From Pedobacter panaciterrae (GTDB lineage: Bacteria; Bacteroidota; Bacteroidia; Sphingobacteriales; Sphingobacteriaceae), in assembly GCF_001636695.1 (NCBI RefSeq), contig NZ_LGEL01000023.1:1-64000 (forward strand): a stretch of 64,000 nucleotides of DNA. The letters run 5' to 3'. Below, one piece after another: positions 9,160 to 17,674 of this stretch (its first letter is position 1; every line of letters starts with the position of its first letter). The notes beneath the pieces are model-generated. The model searched no databases. It was not told the DNA's origin and worked only from the letters and a program-made list of their open reading frames with translations. The translations under genes and the position numbers were made by a program.

Positions 9160-9597
9160 TTATTTAATTTCAATCTGGCGGCTAAGGTTTTTTGCCTCTT
9201 CCTTTTTTGGAATATCAATCGATAAAATGCCATCGTTATAACTCGCCTGAATTCCATTCTCATCCGCACTTTCCGGCAGGGTGAAAGAACGTACAAAAGA
9301 GGAATAACTATATTCACGTTTAGTCATATTCTTTTGTTCTTGTTGATCATCACTGCGCTGTTCAACAGAAATGCTCAGCACATTACGTTCAAGATTCAAT
9401 TTAAAATCTTCTTTTTTCAGACCAGGTGCAGCAAGCTCAAGATGGAATTCATTTGCACTTTCAGAAATGTTCGCTGCAGGTACATGAGCCACCATTCGGT
9501 CAGAAAAAAAGGTGTCGTTGAAAATAGAATTGAAAACATAATTAAAGCCTGGCATTAATGAATTGTTGTTTTTTGGATTAAATTTAACCAGTGTCAT
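9160..9597 (-). CDS. Hsp20/alpha-crystallin small heat shock protein
   Basis: The 145-residue protein has a short N-terminal arm, an alpha-crystallin domain (about residues 40-135; AAPGLKKEDFKLNLERNVLS, then the SFTLPESADENGIQASYNDGIL region) and a short C-terminal tail. It binds unfolding proteins in the cytosol without ATP. It carries a strong Shine-Dalgarno sequence (9605-9611), rare in this phylum, which suggests high translation on demand. Terminator at 9128. Confidence 0.93.
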   Translation of the reverse strand: MTLVKFNPKNNNSLMPGFNYVFNSIFNDTFFSDRMVAHVPAANISESANEFHLELAAPGLKKEDFKLNLERNVLSISVEQRSDDQQEQKNMTKREYSYSSFVRSFTLPESADENGIQASYNDGILSIDIPKKEEAKNLSRQIEIK

Positions 9598-9604
9598 AGT
9601 TTTT

Positions 9605-9611
9605 CCTCCTT
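9605..9611 (-). promoter_or_regulatory. Strong Shine-Dalgarno sequence of the Hsp20 gene
   Basis: AAGGAGG lies 7 bases before the ATG. Most other genes here lack such a site, as is usual for Bacteroidota, so this one stands out and fixes the start. Confidence 0.7.
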
Positions 9612-9838
9612 AATTTGATTTAATGATTAAAACTTATAATTAATTAAACGCTTTGAACTCATGTTCCTATCCATAAATACAATGAAAATGCCAACTGCAT
9701 TTGCGGCTATTTAGTCTGCAAAAATTGCAAGGTTTCTGAAAAATTTTCAGCTGAATTCTGTCATAATTTCATAAAAACCGATCTAAAATTATAAAACCAT
9801 ATCCAGCTCATCTTGTTATGCTATAAACCTTTAAGATT

Positions 9839-10207
9839 ATGCTAACAATCATTCCTGATCTACCGGATCATATATTCGGCGTGCGCGCCAGAGGCGAGGT
9901 TACCAAAGACGACTTGCAGCAGATATTACTACCCGGCCTGGAAAAGCTAAGCGAGCAGTACAAAGAAATCTATTACCTTTTGGTACTGGAAACTGAAGTA
10001 CAAAACTTTACAGCCGGGGCCTGGATACAGGACCTGATTGCCGGGATAAAACACCTCACCGCGTGGAAAAAAATGGCAATTGTCACCGATCAGCAAGCCG
10101 TTGAAAAATTCACCGATATTTTCAGTTACATCAGTCCTGGAGAAGCAAAAGGCTACAAACTATCTGAATTACCCATAGCAATCGGCTGGTTAGCTCACAA
10201 AGAATAA
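9839..10207 (+). CDS. SpoIIAA-like (STAS-type) domain protein
   Basis: The 122-residue cytosolic protein fits the SpoIIAA-like family PF11964: an N-terminal I.G..ARGEVTKDD element, then YLLVLE, a WIQDL..GIKHL helix, W.KMAIVTD and an F..F.SYISPGEAKGY. The role of the family is unknown; some members bind lipid-like ligands. It is 19 bases upstream of the YtxH gene and almost certainly co-transcribed. Confidence 0.8.
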   Translation: MLTIIPDLPDHIFGVRARGEVTKDDLQQILLPGLEKLSEQYKEIYYLLVLETEVQNFTAGAWIQDLIAGIKHLTAWKKMAIVTDQQAVEKFTDIFSYISPGEAKGYKLSELPIAIGWLAHKE

Positions 10208-10226
10208 CATCATAAAATCTACTCCT

Positions 10227-10568
10227 ATGAATTACGAAAAACTCATCAGATCAGCAGTTCAAAACAGGAAGGACAACAGCCTGACTGCTTTTGCACTACT
10301 AGCAGGACTTGCAGCAGGCGCTGCAATAGCCGTATTATTTGCTCCAAGATCAGGGCGTGAATCCAGAAAACTACTGGCAGATAAACTCAATCTCGAACAA
10401 CAGGATCATCCGTATGAACTAAAAAACGAATCAGTTGATGATTTGCGTGAGATTACCCGCGAACATGCCGATCAATTACAAGGACCTACTGGAAAACGAA
10501 AAGATCCCACCCAGATCAAAGTACCTTCAGCCGGCACAACAGCCTGGAAAAAAGCCATAGTTGAATAA
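10227..10568 (+). CDS. YtxH domain protein
   Basis: The 113-residue protein has one membrane helix with small residues (ALLAGLAAGAAIAVLFAPRSG), where APRSGRESR is the YtxH signature. The remaining 60 residues are polar and likely disordered. YtxH proteins are general-stress proteins of unknown mechanism. Second gene of the 9839-10568 pair. Confidence 0.8.
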   Translation: MNYEKLIRSAVQNRKDNSLTAFALLAGLAAGAAIAVLFAPRSGRESRKLLADKLNLEQQDHPYELKNESVDDLREITREHADQLQGPTGKRKDPTQIKVPSAGTTAWKKAIVE

Positions 10569-10629
10569 TGAGCTCGGCTGGCTAAAGATCGGCCAGCCGT
10601 AAATACCTCAATTAAGGCCATCACCTCGG

Positions 10630-11115
10630 CTACCGCTCATCGTTATCCTTAAGTGGTGGCAAATATTCTGTCCCTGGGTTAGTGCCATCAGAATTAATAC
10701 TTAAATCTTCATCCAGGTGACCGGGGTTTCCTTCCCGCCTCAAAGCCTCATCCTGAGGATACAAATTAGACCCTTTGGTTGATTCATCCAGATCAATGTG
10801 GCCACTTGCAGGACCAACAGGCAGATTGCTTTCGGTTGAAGACTCCTTGCTTTCAGCCTCATCCAGGTATTTTCTGATCTCAGCCTCAATTTTCCTGCAG
10901 GAAAGTAACCAGGGCTTATCAGTAACCTCAACTTGGACGATGTCACCTGTAATCGAATAGTTTCCGGCCAGCTTAAAGCCCTTTGCTGAAAAAGAAAACG
11001 CTCCGGCCGAAGTATTGCCTTGAAAAAGTCCGGCAGTTTGCCCCTCTATGGCAGCCTTTAGCTGATCTACCATTTCATTTTTTGGTTTTGGATATTCAAT
11101 AGAGAAATTACACAT
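10630..11115 (-). CDS. Two-part hypothetical protein, possible PHA-granule-associated-like domain
   Basis: The first 80 residues (helix, GLFQGNTS.GAFSFS.KG strands, IVQVEVTDKPWLL, terminal helix) resemble PF09650, the putative polyhydroxyalkanoic acid system protein. The last 80 residues are acidic and disordered and end near GTNPGTEYLPPL. The DGTNPG string recurs in the protein at 17675. Total 161 residues, cytosolic. The domain match is tentative. Confidence 0.6.
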   Translation of the reverse strand: MCNFSIEYPKPKNEMVDQLKAAIEGQTAGLFQGNTSAGAFSFSAKGFKLAGNYSITGDIVQVEVTDKPWLLSCRKIEAEIRKYLDEAESKESSTESNLPVGPASGHIDLDESTKGSNLYPQDEALRREGNPGHLDEDLSINSDGTNPGTEYLPPLKDNDER

Positions 11116-11270
11116 AACAGGTAAACAACTAACTTATGGCAGAAGTTTTAAAATGTTAAATCATAAATTATATCAATTGCCAGAACATATCATATCAATA
11201 ATCATGTTCGCTGATTTTAAACAGAAGTGAGGCATTCGATGTTATACCAGTAAATCCACCCAATAAACAA

Positions 11271-11750
11271 ATGGAAGAACTATTTGGAACTGGCGAACAA
11301 CTCTCGCCCAATCATATGGCAGTCAGAGCACTGATGATGTTCTTTGTTGCCCTAATCCTTATTCGCATTGGGGGCTTACGCATAGTTGGAAAAAAATCAG
11401 GCTTCGATCTTGTTATCGTGATCATGATGGGCGCAGTACTGGCAAGAGGCATAGTGGGTGCCTCCCCAATATTTTCTACCATAGCAGCCGCAACCGTCAT
11501 GATCGCCATCAACATGCTACTGGCCTGGCTCTCTATTAAAAGTCAACTATTGAATAAAATATTTAAAGGATCAGCATTGATTCTTTACCAGAATGGGAAG
11601 ATCAATTGGAAAAATATGGAAAAAGCATCCTTAAGTGAATCAGATCTATTGACAAGCCTGCGACTGGAAACCCATGAACAAAGCCTGGAAAAAATAACTC
11701 AGGCGACCCTGGAGACAAATGGGAGGATCAGTTTTTTATTAAAACCATAA
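11271..11750 (+). CDS. DUF421 (YetF-like) membrane protein
   Basis: The 159-residue protein has three membrane helices in the first 90 residues (ALMMFFVALILIRIGG; SGFDLVIVIMMGAVLARGIVG; IFSTIAAATVMIAINMLLAW), then a cytosolic domain with L.YQNGKINW..M and ESDLLTSLR. This is the DUF421 layout. The function is not settled; the family is common in spore and stress contexts. Monocistronic. Confidence 0.85.
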   Translation: MEELFGTGEQLSPNHMAVRALMMFFVALILIRIGGLRIVGKKSGFDLVIVIMMGAVLARGIVGASPIFSTIAAATVMIAINMLLAWLSIKSQLLNKIFKGSALILYQNGKINWKNMEKASLSESDLLTSLRLETHEQSLEKITQATLETNGRISFLLKP

Positions 11751-11779
11751 ATAAAGCGATATCAGTCATCAAAATAAAC

Positions 11780-12187
11780 TTATTTTGCTTTCCGGAGTTT
11801 CTCCTCAACAATCTTTTTACGCCGTTTCCACTTCTCCAACAATTCGTTTTCATAAATAGGTAAACCGCTATCGCTGAGTAAACCAAGCGATTGTGCGAGC
11901 GATCTGGTCATATCTGCCACCTTTTGGTGCGATTTAATCCATTTATGCTGCTTATTCTCAGTATCCTTTTCATGAGCCGAAATGGCTTTATCAATTACTG
12001 ACGCTTCCTTAGCATAGGCTTTCAGTTTCCTATACACGATCATCAAACGATTAGCTGCCTCAATATGTAAGGGATTGCTTTTTAACAGCCTGGCATATTC
12101 CTTGGCAGCCTCAGCATAAGACTGATGATTCTCCAACACCATTGCATTATGATATAAAACCGAAACGGACTCCTTACGCTTTTTCAT
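11780..12187 (-). CDS. TPR-like hypothetical protein
   Basis: The 135-residue, helical, basic protein has one to two tetratricopeptide-type helix pairs (LYHNAMVLENHQSYAEAAKE; LLKSNPLHIEAANRLMIVY) and then lysine-rich helices. It may act as a small adaptor. No partner is evident. It is followed by the DUF3175 gene, 43 bases away in the upstream neighbour order of the minus strand. Confidence 0.65.
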   Translation of the reverse strand: MKKRKESVSVLYHNAMVLENHQSYAEAAKEYARLLKSNPLHIEAANRLMIVYRKLKAYAKEASVIDKAISAHEKDTENKQHKWIKSHQKVADMTRSLAQSLGLLSDSGLPIYENELLEKWKRRKKIVEEKLRKAK

Positions 12188-12230
12188 GATATCTACTATA
12201 TTTCAGCTTGCTGAGAAATAGCTGAACAGC

Positions 12231-12563
12231 TCAGGATTGCCCCTTTAGCGGTTTACCAAACAGACTCCTTAGTTCATCCTTAGCCTTCTCCAGTACTTTT
12301 TTCTGATCCTCAGGCAAATTCTTTCCCGCACGATTGATATAAAAAGTCAGCATCGACATGGCAGAACGGTAAGGACCTGATTTCTTGCGGTCACTATCTT
12401 CGGCTGACTTCTTCAGCGAACGAGCAATCTTCTTTGGATCAGCGGACTCAAATATATTGGCCTCCAGATCAAGCGCATCACTATGCTGAGTGACCTCAGC
12501 CGACCATTTCTCATCAGATTTAGCATCCTTTGCGGGTTTAACAGTCTGTTTTTTCATAGCCAT
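12231..12563 (-). CDS. DUF3175 domain protein
   Basis: The 110-residue cytosolic protein matches DUF3175 (PF11373): EKWSAEVTQHSDALDLE, then PKKIARSLKKSAE, the hallmark PYRSAMSMLTFYINRAGKNL and a lysine-rich helix. The start at 12563 (MAMKK) is preferred to the extension to 12590. DUF3175 genes are typical of desiccation/oxidative stress clusters. Function unknown. Confidence 0.85.
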   Translation of the reverse strand: MAMKKQTVKPAKDAKSDEKWSAEVTQHSDALDLEANIFESADPKKIARSLKKSAEDSDRKKSGPYRSAMSMLTFYINRAGKNLPEDQKKVLEKAKDELRSLFGKPLKGQS

Positions 12564-12606
12564 AAATTTGAATTCAAGAAAATTGTTCAATGCAAATGCC
12601 TGGGGC

Positions 12607-13512
12607 TTAAATTGTAATCCGCCCTCCGGTAACAGGTATGGTAGCCCCAGCTATATAACTTGCATCCTGGGAAGCTAAGAACACATATGCGGGAGCTACT
12701 TCAGCAGGTTGACCAGCCCTTTTCATAGGCGTATCCTTACCGAATTCTTCGTGCTCTGGCATAGTGGAAGGTATTAACGGCGTCCATATAGGACCCGGTG
12801 CTACCGCATTTACCCGGATGCCTTTACCATCCATCAATAGTATCTGGCTCAGATTAGCCGTAAAATTCTGAATAGCCCCCTTTGTAGCCGCATAGGGAAG
12901 CAGCTGCTCACTTGGCGAATAAGCATTTACTGAAGTCGTATTGATAATGCTACTACCAGGTTTAAGGTGAGGTTCGGCTGCTTTACATAAAAAAAACATC
13001 GCAGTGATATTGGTGCGGAAAGTTCGTTCCCATTCTTCAGTTGAAATATCAGCCATTGTTTTTCTCGCCATCTGGAACGCCGCATTATTGACCAGGATAT
13101 CCAGTCCACCGAACTCTTTTATAGCCGTATCAATAATGTGTTTGCAATGGGCTTCATCCTGTATATCGCCTTTTACTAAAATTGCCTTTTTACCAGCTGC
13201 TTTCACCAGCCCGGCAGTCACATTAGCATCCTCATCCTCTGAATCATCAAGATAACTGATCAACACATCAGCCCCTTCCCTGGCAAAAGCAATCGCCACC
13301 GCGCGGCCTATCCCGGAGTCGCCGCCTGTGATGACAGCCTTCTTTCCCTCCAGCTTACCGCTACCTTTATAGGATTCTTCGCCATGATCGGCCTGCGGAC
13401 GTAGTCGAGACTCAGTTCCAGGAGCCGGCTGATCCTGTTTTGGGAAAGGGGGTGTGGGGTATTTTTCTGCTGGGTTCTCTGAGGTGTTCTGTTGATTTTC
13501 CATAGTAGTCAT
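12607..13512 (-). CDS. Short-chain dehydrogenase, general-stress type (YhdF/YghA-like)
   Basis: The 301-residue protein has a proline-rich leader of about 50 residues (YPTPPFPKQDQPAPG) and then a classical SDR: cofactor loop TGGDSGIGRA, NNAA, catalytic Ser in TTSVNAY, and YAATK. The leader and the S..D after beta 2 match the stress-type SDRs. The substrate is unknown and the cofactor cannot be fixed from sequence alone. Start at 13512, or 13503 at the second Met. Confidence 0.9.
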   Translation of the reverse strand: MTTMENQQNTSENPAEKYPTPPFPKQDQPAPGTESRLRPQADHGEESYKGSGKLEGKKAVITGGDSGIGRAVAIAFAREGADVLISYLDDSEDEDANVTAGLVKAAGKKAILVKGDIQDEAHCKHIIDTAIKEFGGLDILVNNAAFQMARKTMADISTEEWERTFRTNITAMFFLCKAAEPHLKPGSSIINTTSVNAYSPSEQLLPYAATKGAIQNFTANLSQILLMDGKGIRVNAVAPGPIWTPLIPSTMPEHEEFGKDTPMKRAGQPAEVAPAYVFLASQDASYIAGATIPVTGGRITI

Positions 13513-13620
13513 TTAAATTAAAATCCTGTTCCTGTCCTGAGCGTCAATTTCTATCAGTGTATTGCCTCTTCAGGAAAGATCCGCTGGGTTCACTATAAAA
13601 CAGCCAGGTGGAGTTCCGGT

Positions 13621-13725
13621 TTACTGATTTTTTAATTTCTGACTAATCCCTTGGCCTTTTGGACCAGAAAATAGCAGGATAGCCACTACAATAATAAAAA
13701 TGCCGAGAGTCAATAGCATGGTCAT
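13621..13725 (-). CDS. Very small single-helix membrane protein
   Basis: The open frame encodes 34 residues: MTMLLTLGIFIIVVAILLFS followed by a short GPKGQG...KLKNQ basic tail. One membrane helix is predicted by eye. It starts 11 bases past the stop of the glycosylase gene on the same strand, so translation from the same message is plausible. Only the helix and spacing support it. Confidence 0.45.
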   Translation of the reverse strand: MTMLLTLGIFIIVVAILLFSGPKGQGISQKLKNQ

Positions 13726-13736
13726 TGTAAACTTGA

Positions 13737-14516
13737 TTACTCATATAACTGCTGCTCATCGGTGAAATACGCCTTACGACCACCGATAGCTTTGATTTTA
13801 ATCTCTGCTCCACCAGGGCTCCTGGTGAGGTCAGCGCGATGTATCTTCAGAAAATCATGGATCTCTCCAAAAATAGCACCGCCCAGTTTCTTTTCAATTT
13901 GAAGCACTTCCTTATTCAAAACCGTTCCGATTGCCTTATGCAAAGCCTTAACTTTAGCATCAGGAATAGCCCTGGCTATTGAAAACGGAGATATTCCTGC
14001 CTGCCAGAGAATTTCATCTGCATAAGTATTGCCAATACCCCTGAGGGATTTCTGATCCATCAGTACCGTTTTTATGGGAGTTCGTCGTTTGGAAAGCAAG
14101 CTGAAAAAATAATCCAGGTTCATTTCCTCTGCCAGCGCATCGGGAACATCACTTGCCTTCGGGTTCAGCGTCGGTGTTGCCGCTTTCTGAAAATCAGTAA
14201 GGACAAAGCCATCACCACTGCTGAAACGCAAAGAAATAATTTGGTGTTTGACCTGCTGATCGGGCTCCAATAACTGTAGTTCCCCATGTAACATCAGGTG
14301 TAAGCCCAATACAGCACCATTTTCAAAATTCAGCTGCAGGGTTTTTCCTTCCCGGAGCACCTGCTTTAACTCCTGCCCCTGGATGGCCGCTTTAAGCTCA
14401 GGGATCGTAACATTCAACTTTTTAGCGACTTTAACTTCCAACTCCTGGAGGCGTTGATTTTTAAAATGTTTTTCGAGGTTTCTGGCAAATACTTCTAAAT
14501 CGGGTAATTCAGGCAT
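13737..14516 (-). CDS. Fpg/Nei-family DNA glycosylase without zinc-finger cysteines
   Basis: The 259-residue protein begins MPELPDLE, giving the catalytic P2 and E3, and has the GKTLQL lysine and the helix-two-turn-helix SLRGIGNTYADEILW. It excises oxidised bases and nicks by beta/delta elimination. The C-terminus (IKIKAIGGRKAYFTDEQQLYE region) keeps the R and the beta-hairpin spacing but has none of the four zinc cysteines, so it is a zincless-finger type. A zinc-finger paralogue is at 16456. It follows 10 bases after the DJ-1 gene on the minus strand. Confidence 0.88.
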   Translation of the reverse strand: MPELPDLEVFARNLEKHFKNQRLQELEVKVAKKLNVTIPELKAAIQGQELKQVLREGKTLQLNFENGAVLGLHLMLHGELQLLEPDQQVKHQIISLRFSSGDGFVLTDFQKAATPTLNPKASDVPDALAEEMNLDYFFSLLSKRRTPIKTVLMDQKSLRGIGNTYADEILWQAGISPFSIARAIPDAKVKALHKAIGTVLNKEVLQIEKKLGGAIFGEIHDFLKIHRADLTRSPGGAEIKIKAIGGRKAYFTDEQQLYE

Positions 14517-14526
14517 AACTCATCAT

Positions 14527-15228
14527 TTAAATCAATTCCTCCTCCAATACTTTTATTAACGCCTTGGCTGTTGGTCCGGCGGATAAAGGGTTTTGTCCGG
14601 TGATCAGCAAACCGTCTGTTTCTACATGGCTGGTAAACGGAATCAGTGCCGAATGCAGCCGGGCCCCCAGATCACTCAACCTGGTTTCCAGTTTATAGGG
14701 AATGTTATCTCCGCGGCCCACCAACGCTTCCTCAGTATTGGTAAAGGCTGATATATTTTTACCCAGTAAAAATCCCGGCTCCAGCTCCGCCGCCTTAATC
14801 AAGGCTGCCGGCCCATGACAGACCGCTCCTACGGGCTTATCAGCATGGTAAAAATCAAGGATTAAGCGGCCACTGCTTGCATCAGCTGCCAGATCCCAGA
14901 TCGGCCCATGTCCTCCCGGGTAAAATATCGCATCGTAATCAGCAGCCTTCATCAAACTCATTACATTGGTACGTTCAAAAGCCGTCTTGGCAATTTCATC
15001 ATCCTGAAACCTCCGGTTAGCACCGGTAATATTTTCAGTAAGCTCACTCATGGGATCAACCGGCGGTCTTCCCCCGAGCGGACTGGCCAGGGTTACCCGG
15101 TATCCGGCATCAATAAATTCATAATAAGGATCTGTGAACTCCCCCAGCCATACCCCTGTTTTACTATCGGTGCCTTCCATCTGCCAGTGGGAAGTCAGCA
15201 CCATTAAAATACGTTTTTGATTTTCCAT
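14527..15228 (-). CDS. DJ-1/PfpI superfamily protein (glyoxalase III/Hsp31-like)
   Basis: The 233-residue protein has the nucleophile elbow AVCHGPAAL with the reactive Cys, the glutamate region E(F)TDPYYEF near the N-terminus, GGHGPIWDL and a final LITGQNPLSA block. These are marks of the Hsp31/GATase-like DJ-1 branch that detoxifies methylglyoxal or repairs glycated groups. Cytosolic. A distant second family member is at 31359. It sits in a row of five short-spaced minus-strand genes (13621-15475). Confidence 0.88.
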   Translation of the reverse strand: MENQKRILMVLTSHWQMEGTDSKTGVWLGEFTDPYYEFIDAGYRVTLASPLGGRPPVDPMSELTENITGANRRFQDDEIAKTAFERTNVMSLMKAADYDAIFYPGGHGPIWDLAADASSGRLILDFYHADKPVGAVCHGPAALIKAAELEPGFLLGKNISAFTNTEEALVGRGDNIPYKLETRLSDLGARLHSALIPFTSHVETDGLLITGQNPLSAGPTAKALIKVLEEELI

Positions 15229-15232
15229 AACA

Positions 15233-15475
15233 TCAGTGTTTTAACTCATCCCCATGTAACTTATCGAAGCGCTCCTGAAGTGCAGAACGCCAGGCCTTAA
15301 TAGCCGCATCCGGCGTATCTCCCTCTCCATAAATTCCTGTTTCCCGATCTGGACCAGATAACGCAGCAAAAACATCGCCCTGCCTGTACACAGCAGGCTC
15401 AAGCTTTTTCGTTTGTGCATCATATCTGGAATAATCAATTTCTACCGGATCACCTGCCTGTTTTGAATCACTCAT
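15233..15475 (-). CDS. Small acidic hypothetical protein
   Basis: The 80-residue protein reads as a small folded domain: QGDVFAALSGPDRETGIYG, then TPDAAIKAWRSALQERF, like the short uncharacterised proteins that follow stress genes in this phylum. It lies 4 bases upstream of the DJ-1 start, so the two are co-transcribed and may be translationally coupled. I cannot assign a function. Confidence 0.65.
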   Translation of the reverse strand: MSDSKQAGDPVEIDYSRYDAQTKKLEPAVYRQGDVFAALSGPDRETGIYGEGDTPDAAIKAWRSALQERFDKLHGDELKH

Positions 15476-15499
15476 AAATTCTAAGATTAAAATAACCTG

Positions 15500-15955
15500 T
15501 TACCGTACCAAACGCAGATGATAGGTCTCAATTTCTTTCAAAGCTTCCAGAATACCGGTACGCTGACGTTGCAGCAGCACGATATGGTCTAAATGGGATC
15601 CATAATCCTCCAGCACTTTATCATATTTTTCAATCGCAGCCTTTTCTCCGGTTTCAATCGCGCCCAAAATGGCTGCGTCTTCCTTGCTGGTTATGGCTTG
15701 CTTAATGTCGATCCAGGTGCGGTGCAATACACCTAAAAGGCCACCCTGTTCATTCTCGGAATCCCCGCCATGGATAGCGATGTGCTGCTTAAGCTCGTCG
15801 GCAAAATCCGCACGCTGTGCTGAATACTTCAGAAAAACTGCTTTCAGCTCGCCGCTGTCAGTAGCTTCACTTGCCGAAGCATAACCTTCTTTTCCGTCGT
15901 TAACAATATTGACCAATCCTTTCAGGTCGCTGATGATCTCCCTGTTTGTTTCCAT
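15500..15955 (-). CDS. DUF2383 (PA2169-type) four-helix-bundle protein
   Basis: The 151-residue all-helical protein opens with NREIISDLKGLVNIVNDGKE and has an R..FA.EL segment and a central HRTWIDIKQAITSKEDAAIL, the family signature. It ends in LKEIE.YH. The fold is ferritin-like; metal binding is not certain. A diverged paralogue is at 27160. First gene of the minus-strand row running to 13621. Confidence 0.85.
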   Translation of the reverse strand: METNREIISDLKGLVNIVNDGKEGYASASEATDSGELKAVFLKYSAQRADFADELKQHIAIHGGDSENEQGGLLGVLHRTWIDIKQAITSKEDAAILGAIETGEKAAIEKYDKVLEDYGSHLDHIVLLQRQRTGILEALKEIETYHLRLVR

Positions 15956-16018
15956 AAGTATATTTGTATTTGTTAAAAGAACAACCTCAACAGCATTCTG
16001 TTTAAAGATTCTTTCCTT

Positions 16019-16312
16019 CTAATTTAAACCCATCTCTACCCTGGTAATTTCCCTGCCTATTTCCTGTACTGTAGCGCTGTTCAGCAAAATATCCTGATGT
16101 CCCGAAGTTTCATCGTATTCATATACGGGAAATCCACCTGGCTCCAACGCTTCAGCGGTGATCGCCTCCCAGTTTTCACCACCATTTCCCATAAAGATCT
16201 CCCCGACCAGTCCACCATGATATACAATCTTATAAGTACCCGCCTCCTGGGGATGGATGTTCAGGTCAATTTTTCCTTCCTCAGTGCTGATAATAATATT
16301 AAAAGGATCCAT
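16019..16312 (-). CDS. Small hypothetical protein of the paralogous family (second member)
   Basis: The 97-residue acidic protein opens with FNIIIS.EEGKIDLNI, has YKIVYHGGLVGEI, a central W, EPGGFPVYEYDE and a C-terminal VQEIGREI. The same elements occur in the same order at 1781-2071. Probably a small beta-rich cytosolic domain. Function unknown. Confidence 0.65.
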   Translation of the reverse strand: MDPFNIIISTEEGKIDLNIHPQEAGTYKIVYHGGLVGEIFMGNGGENWEAITAEALEPGGFPVYEYDETSGHQDILLNSATVQEIGREITRVEMGLN

Positions 16313-16455
16313 AACAATTTATTTTAGTTTAAACTTTAAGTTCTTTTATCACATGATCATTATCTGATCTTCAGCTAAAACATCATGCGAATAAAATAGT
16401 TTTCAAACTTATCTGATCAGTTAGGTGTTGATCAATACCATATATATGATTTGAC

Positions 16456-17190
16456 ATGCCGGAAGGACCATCTATAGTAATTTTAAGAGAACTCGTTGAA
16501 GAACTTGATTTGGAAGGACAACAGGTTATAGCGCTTAGCGGAAACACCAAAATTGAGAAAGATAGAATGCTTCATCAAAAAGTAACAGACTTTAAAAGCT
16601 GGGGCAAGCATTTCCTGATTTGCTTTGAAGACTTCAGCCTCCGGGTACATTTCATGATGTTTGGAAGCTATCGGATCAACGAACGTAAAGACGCTCCTGC
16701 GAGATTAAGTTTATCTTTTGAAAATGCAGAACTCAATTTCTATAGCTGCTCCTTAAAATATATTGAAGGTGATATCAATGCAAGCTATGACTGGTCTGCC
16801 GACGTCATGGCTGAGCAGTGGAATCCTGCAGAAGCCTTAAAAAAGATCAAAATCAAACCACAGGCATTGATCTGTGACATCCTGCTGGATCAGGAAATTT
16901 TCTCCGGCGTGGGCAATATTATTAAGAATGAAGTACTTTACCGGGTAGGTATACACCCATCCAGTATAGCCGCCTCAATCCCATTAGTTAAACTTAAGCT
17001 CCTGATCAACCAGGCCAGACAATACAGCTTTGATTTTTTGAACTGGAAAAAAGCTTATGTCCTGAAAAAACACTGGCTGGTGAATACCAGGAAATTTTGC
17101 CCGTTTGAACATCCTCTGGTGAAATCATACCTGGGGAAGACCAAAAGAAGAACATTTTTTTGCCCGGTTTGTCAAGTATTATATGATTGA
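16456..17190 (+). CDS. Fpg/Nei-family DNA glycosylase, endonuclease VIII-like
   Basis: The 244-residue protein begins MPEGPSIV (P2 and E3 catalytic) and has the GVGNIIKNEVLYR helix-two-turn-helix. Its C-terminal finger is CPFEH...RRTFFCPVC, so the first pair is C..H-like or partly lost and the second is CxxC. It removes oxidised pyrimidines in the family paradigm. It differs from the zincless paralogue at 13737; the pair may divide substrates (inference). Monocistronic on the plus strand. Confidence 0.88.
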   Translation: MPEGPSIVILRELVEELDLEGQQVIALSGNTKIEKDRMLHQKVTDFKSWGKHFLICFEDFSLRVHFMMFGSYRINERKDAPARLSLSFENAELNFYSCSLKYIEGDINASYDWSADVMAEQWNPAEALKKIKIKPQALICDILLDQEIFSGVGNIIKNEVLYRVGIHPSSIAASIPLVKLKLLINQARQYSFDFLNWKKAYVLKKHWLVNTRKFCPFEHPLVKSYLGKTKRRTFFCPVCQVLYD

Positions 17191-17201
17191 CAATACATCA
17201 G

Positions 17202-17459
17202 TTATACTGGTTTGTTATTTAAGTAATTTTCTACCTGCTCTCCCAACTCAGTCACTAAGGCCCTGACCACCATACCCTCCCCACACCAAATTTTTCCAGT
17301 TTTGCCAATCTCCTGCCAGATCAGGCCAAGAGAGGTATGCTGATCAAAAATCTGATATTTAAGTTCTTCTCTGTCAGGAACTACCAACAATGATTTGATC
17401 TCTCCTTCTATAGTTACCTGGATCTCAAAAGGCTCCCATTCCTCTGCTATTTTTCCCAT
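17202..17459 (-). CDS. Small hypothetical protein, distant third member of the paralogous family
   Basis: The 85-residue protein from the Met at 17459 has FEIQVTIEGE, a YQIFD strand, L..IWQEIGKTGKIW and a C-terminal VTELGEQVE. The order of elements follows those at 1781 and 16019, with weaker similarity. Its start is 4 bases past the stop of the gene at 17464, suggesting coupling. Confidence 0.6.
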   Translation of the reverse strand: MGKIAEEWEPFEIQVTIEGEIKSLLVVPDREELKYQIFDQHTSLGLIWQEIGKTGKIWCGEGMVVRALVTELGEQVENYLNNKPV

Positions 17460-17463
17460 GAGT

Positions 17464-17658
17464 TCAATTCTTTTTATCGTCAAAATCTTCAGAAGAGCTT
17501 CCGGTATGACTTTCTTCATCCTCCGGGTTTTCAGCCGGTTTATCTGAAGAGCCGGTATAAGCGTCATCACTCAGGGAGTCATAACCTTGAGTTCCGGTAT
17601 TATCCAGTCCATCCCTCGGGCTTACCGGGGTTGATGGTGTAATGTGTTTCTTAGTCAT
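17464..17658 (-). CDS. Small acidic disordered protein
   Basis: The 64-residue protein from the Met at 17658 is rich in S, D, E, G and T (TGTQGYDSLSDDAYTGSSDK and then acidic repeats). No fold is expected. It belongs with the other low-complexity proteins in this region. The in-frame extension to 17718 is hydrophobic and overlaps the neighbouring gene and is not favoured. Confidence 0.55.
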   Translation of the reverse strand: MTKKHITPSTPVSPRDGLDNTGTQGYDSLSDDAYTGSSDKPAENPEDEESHTGSSSEDFDDKKN

Positions 17659-17674
17659 ATCAATCGTTTTAAGT

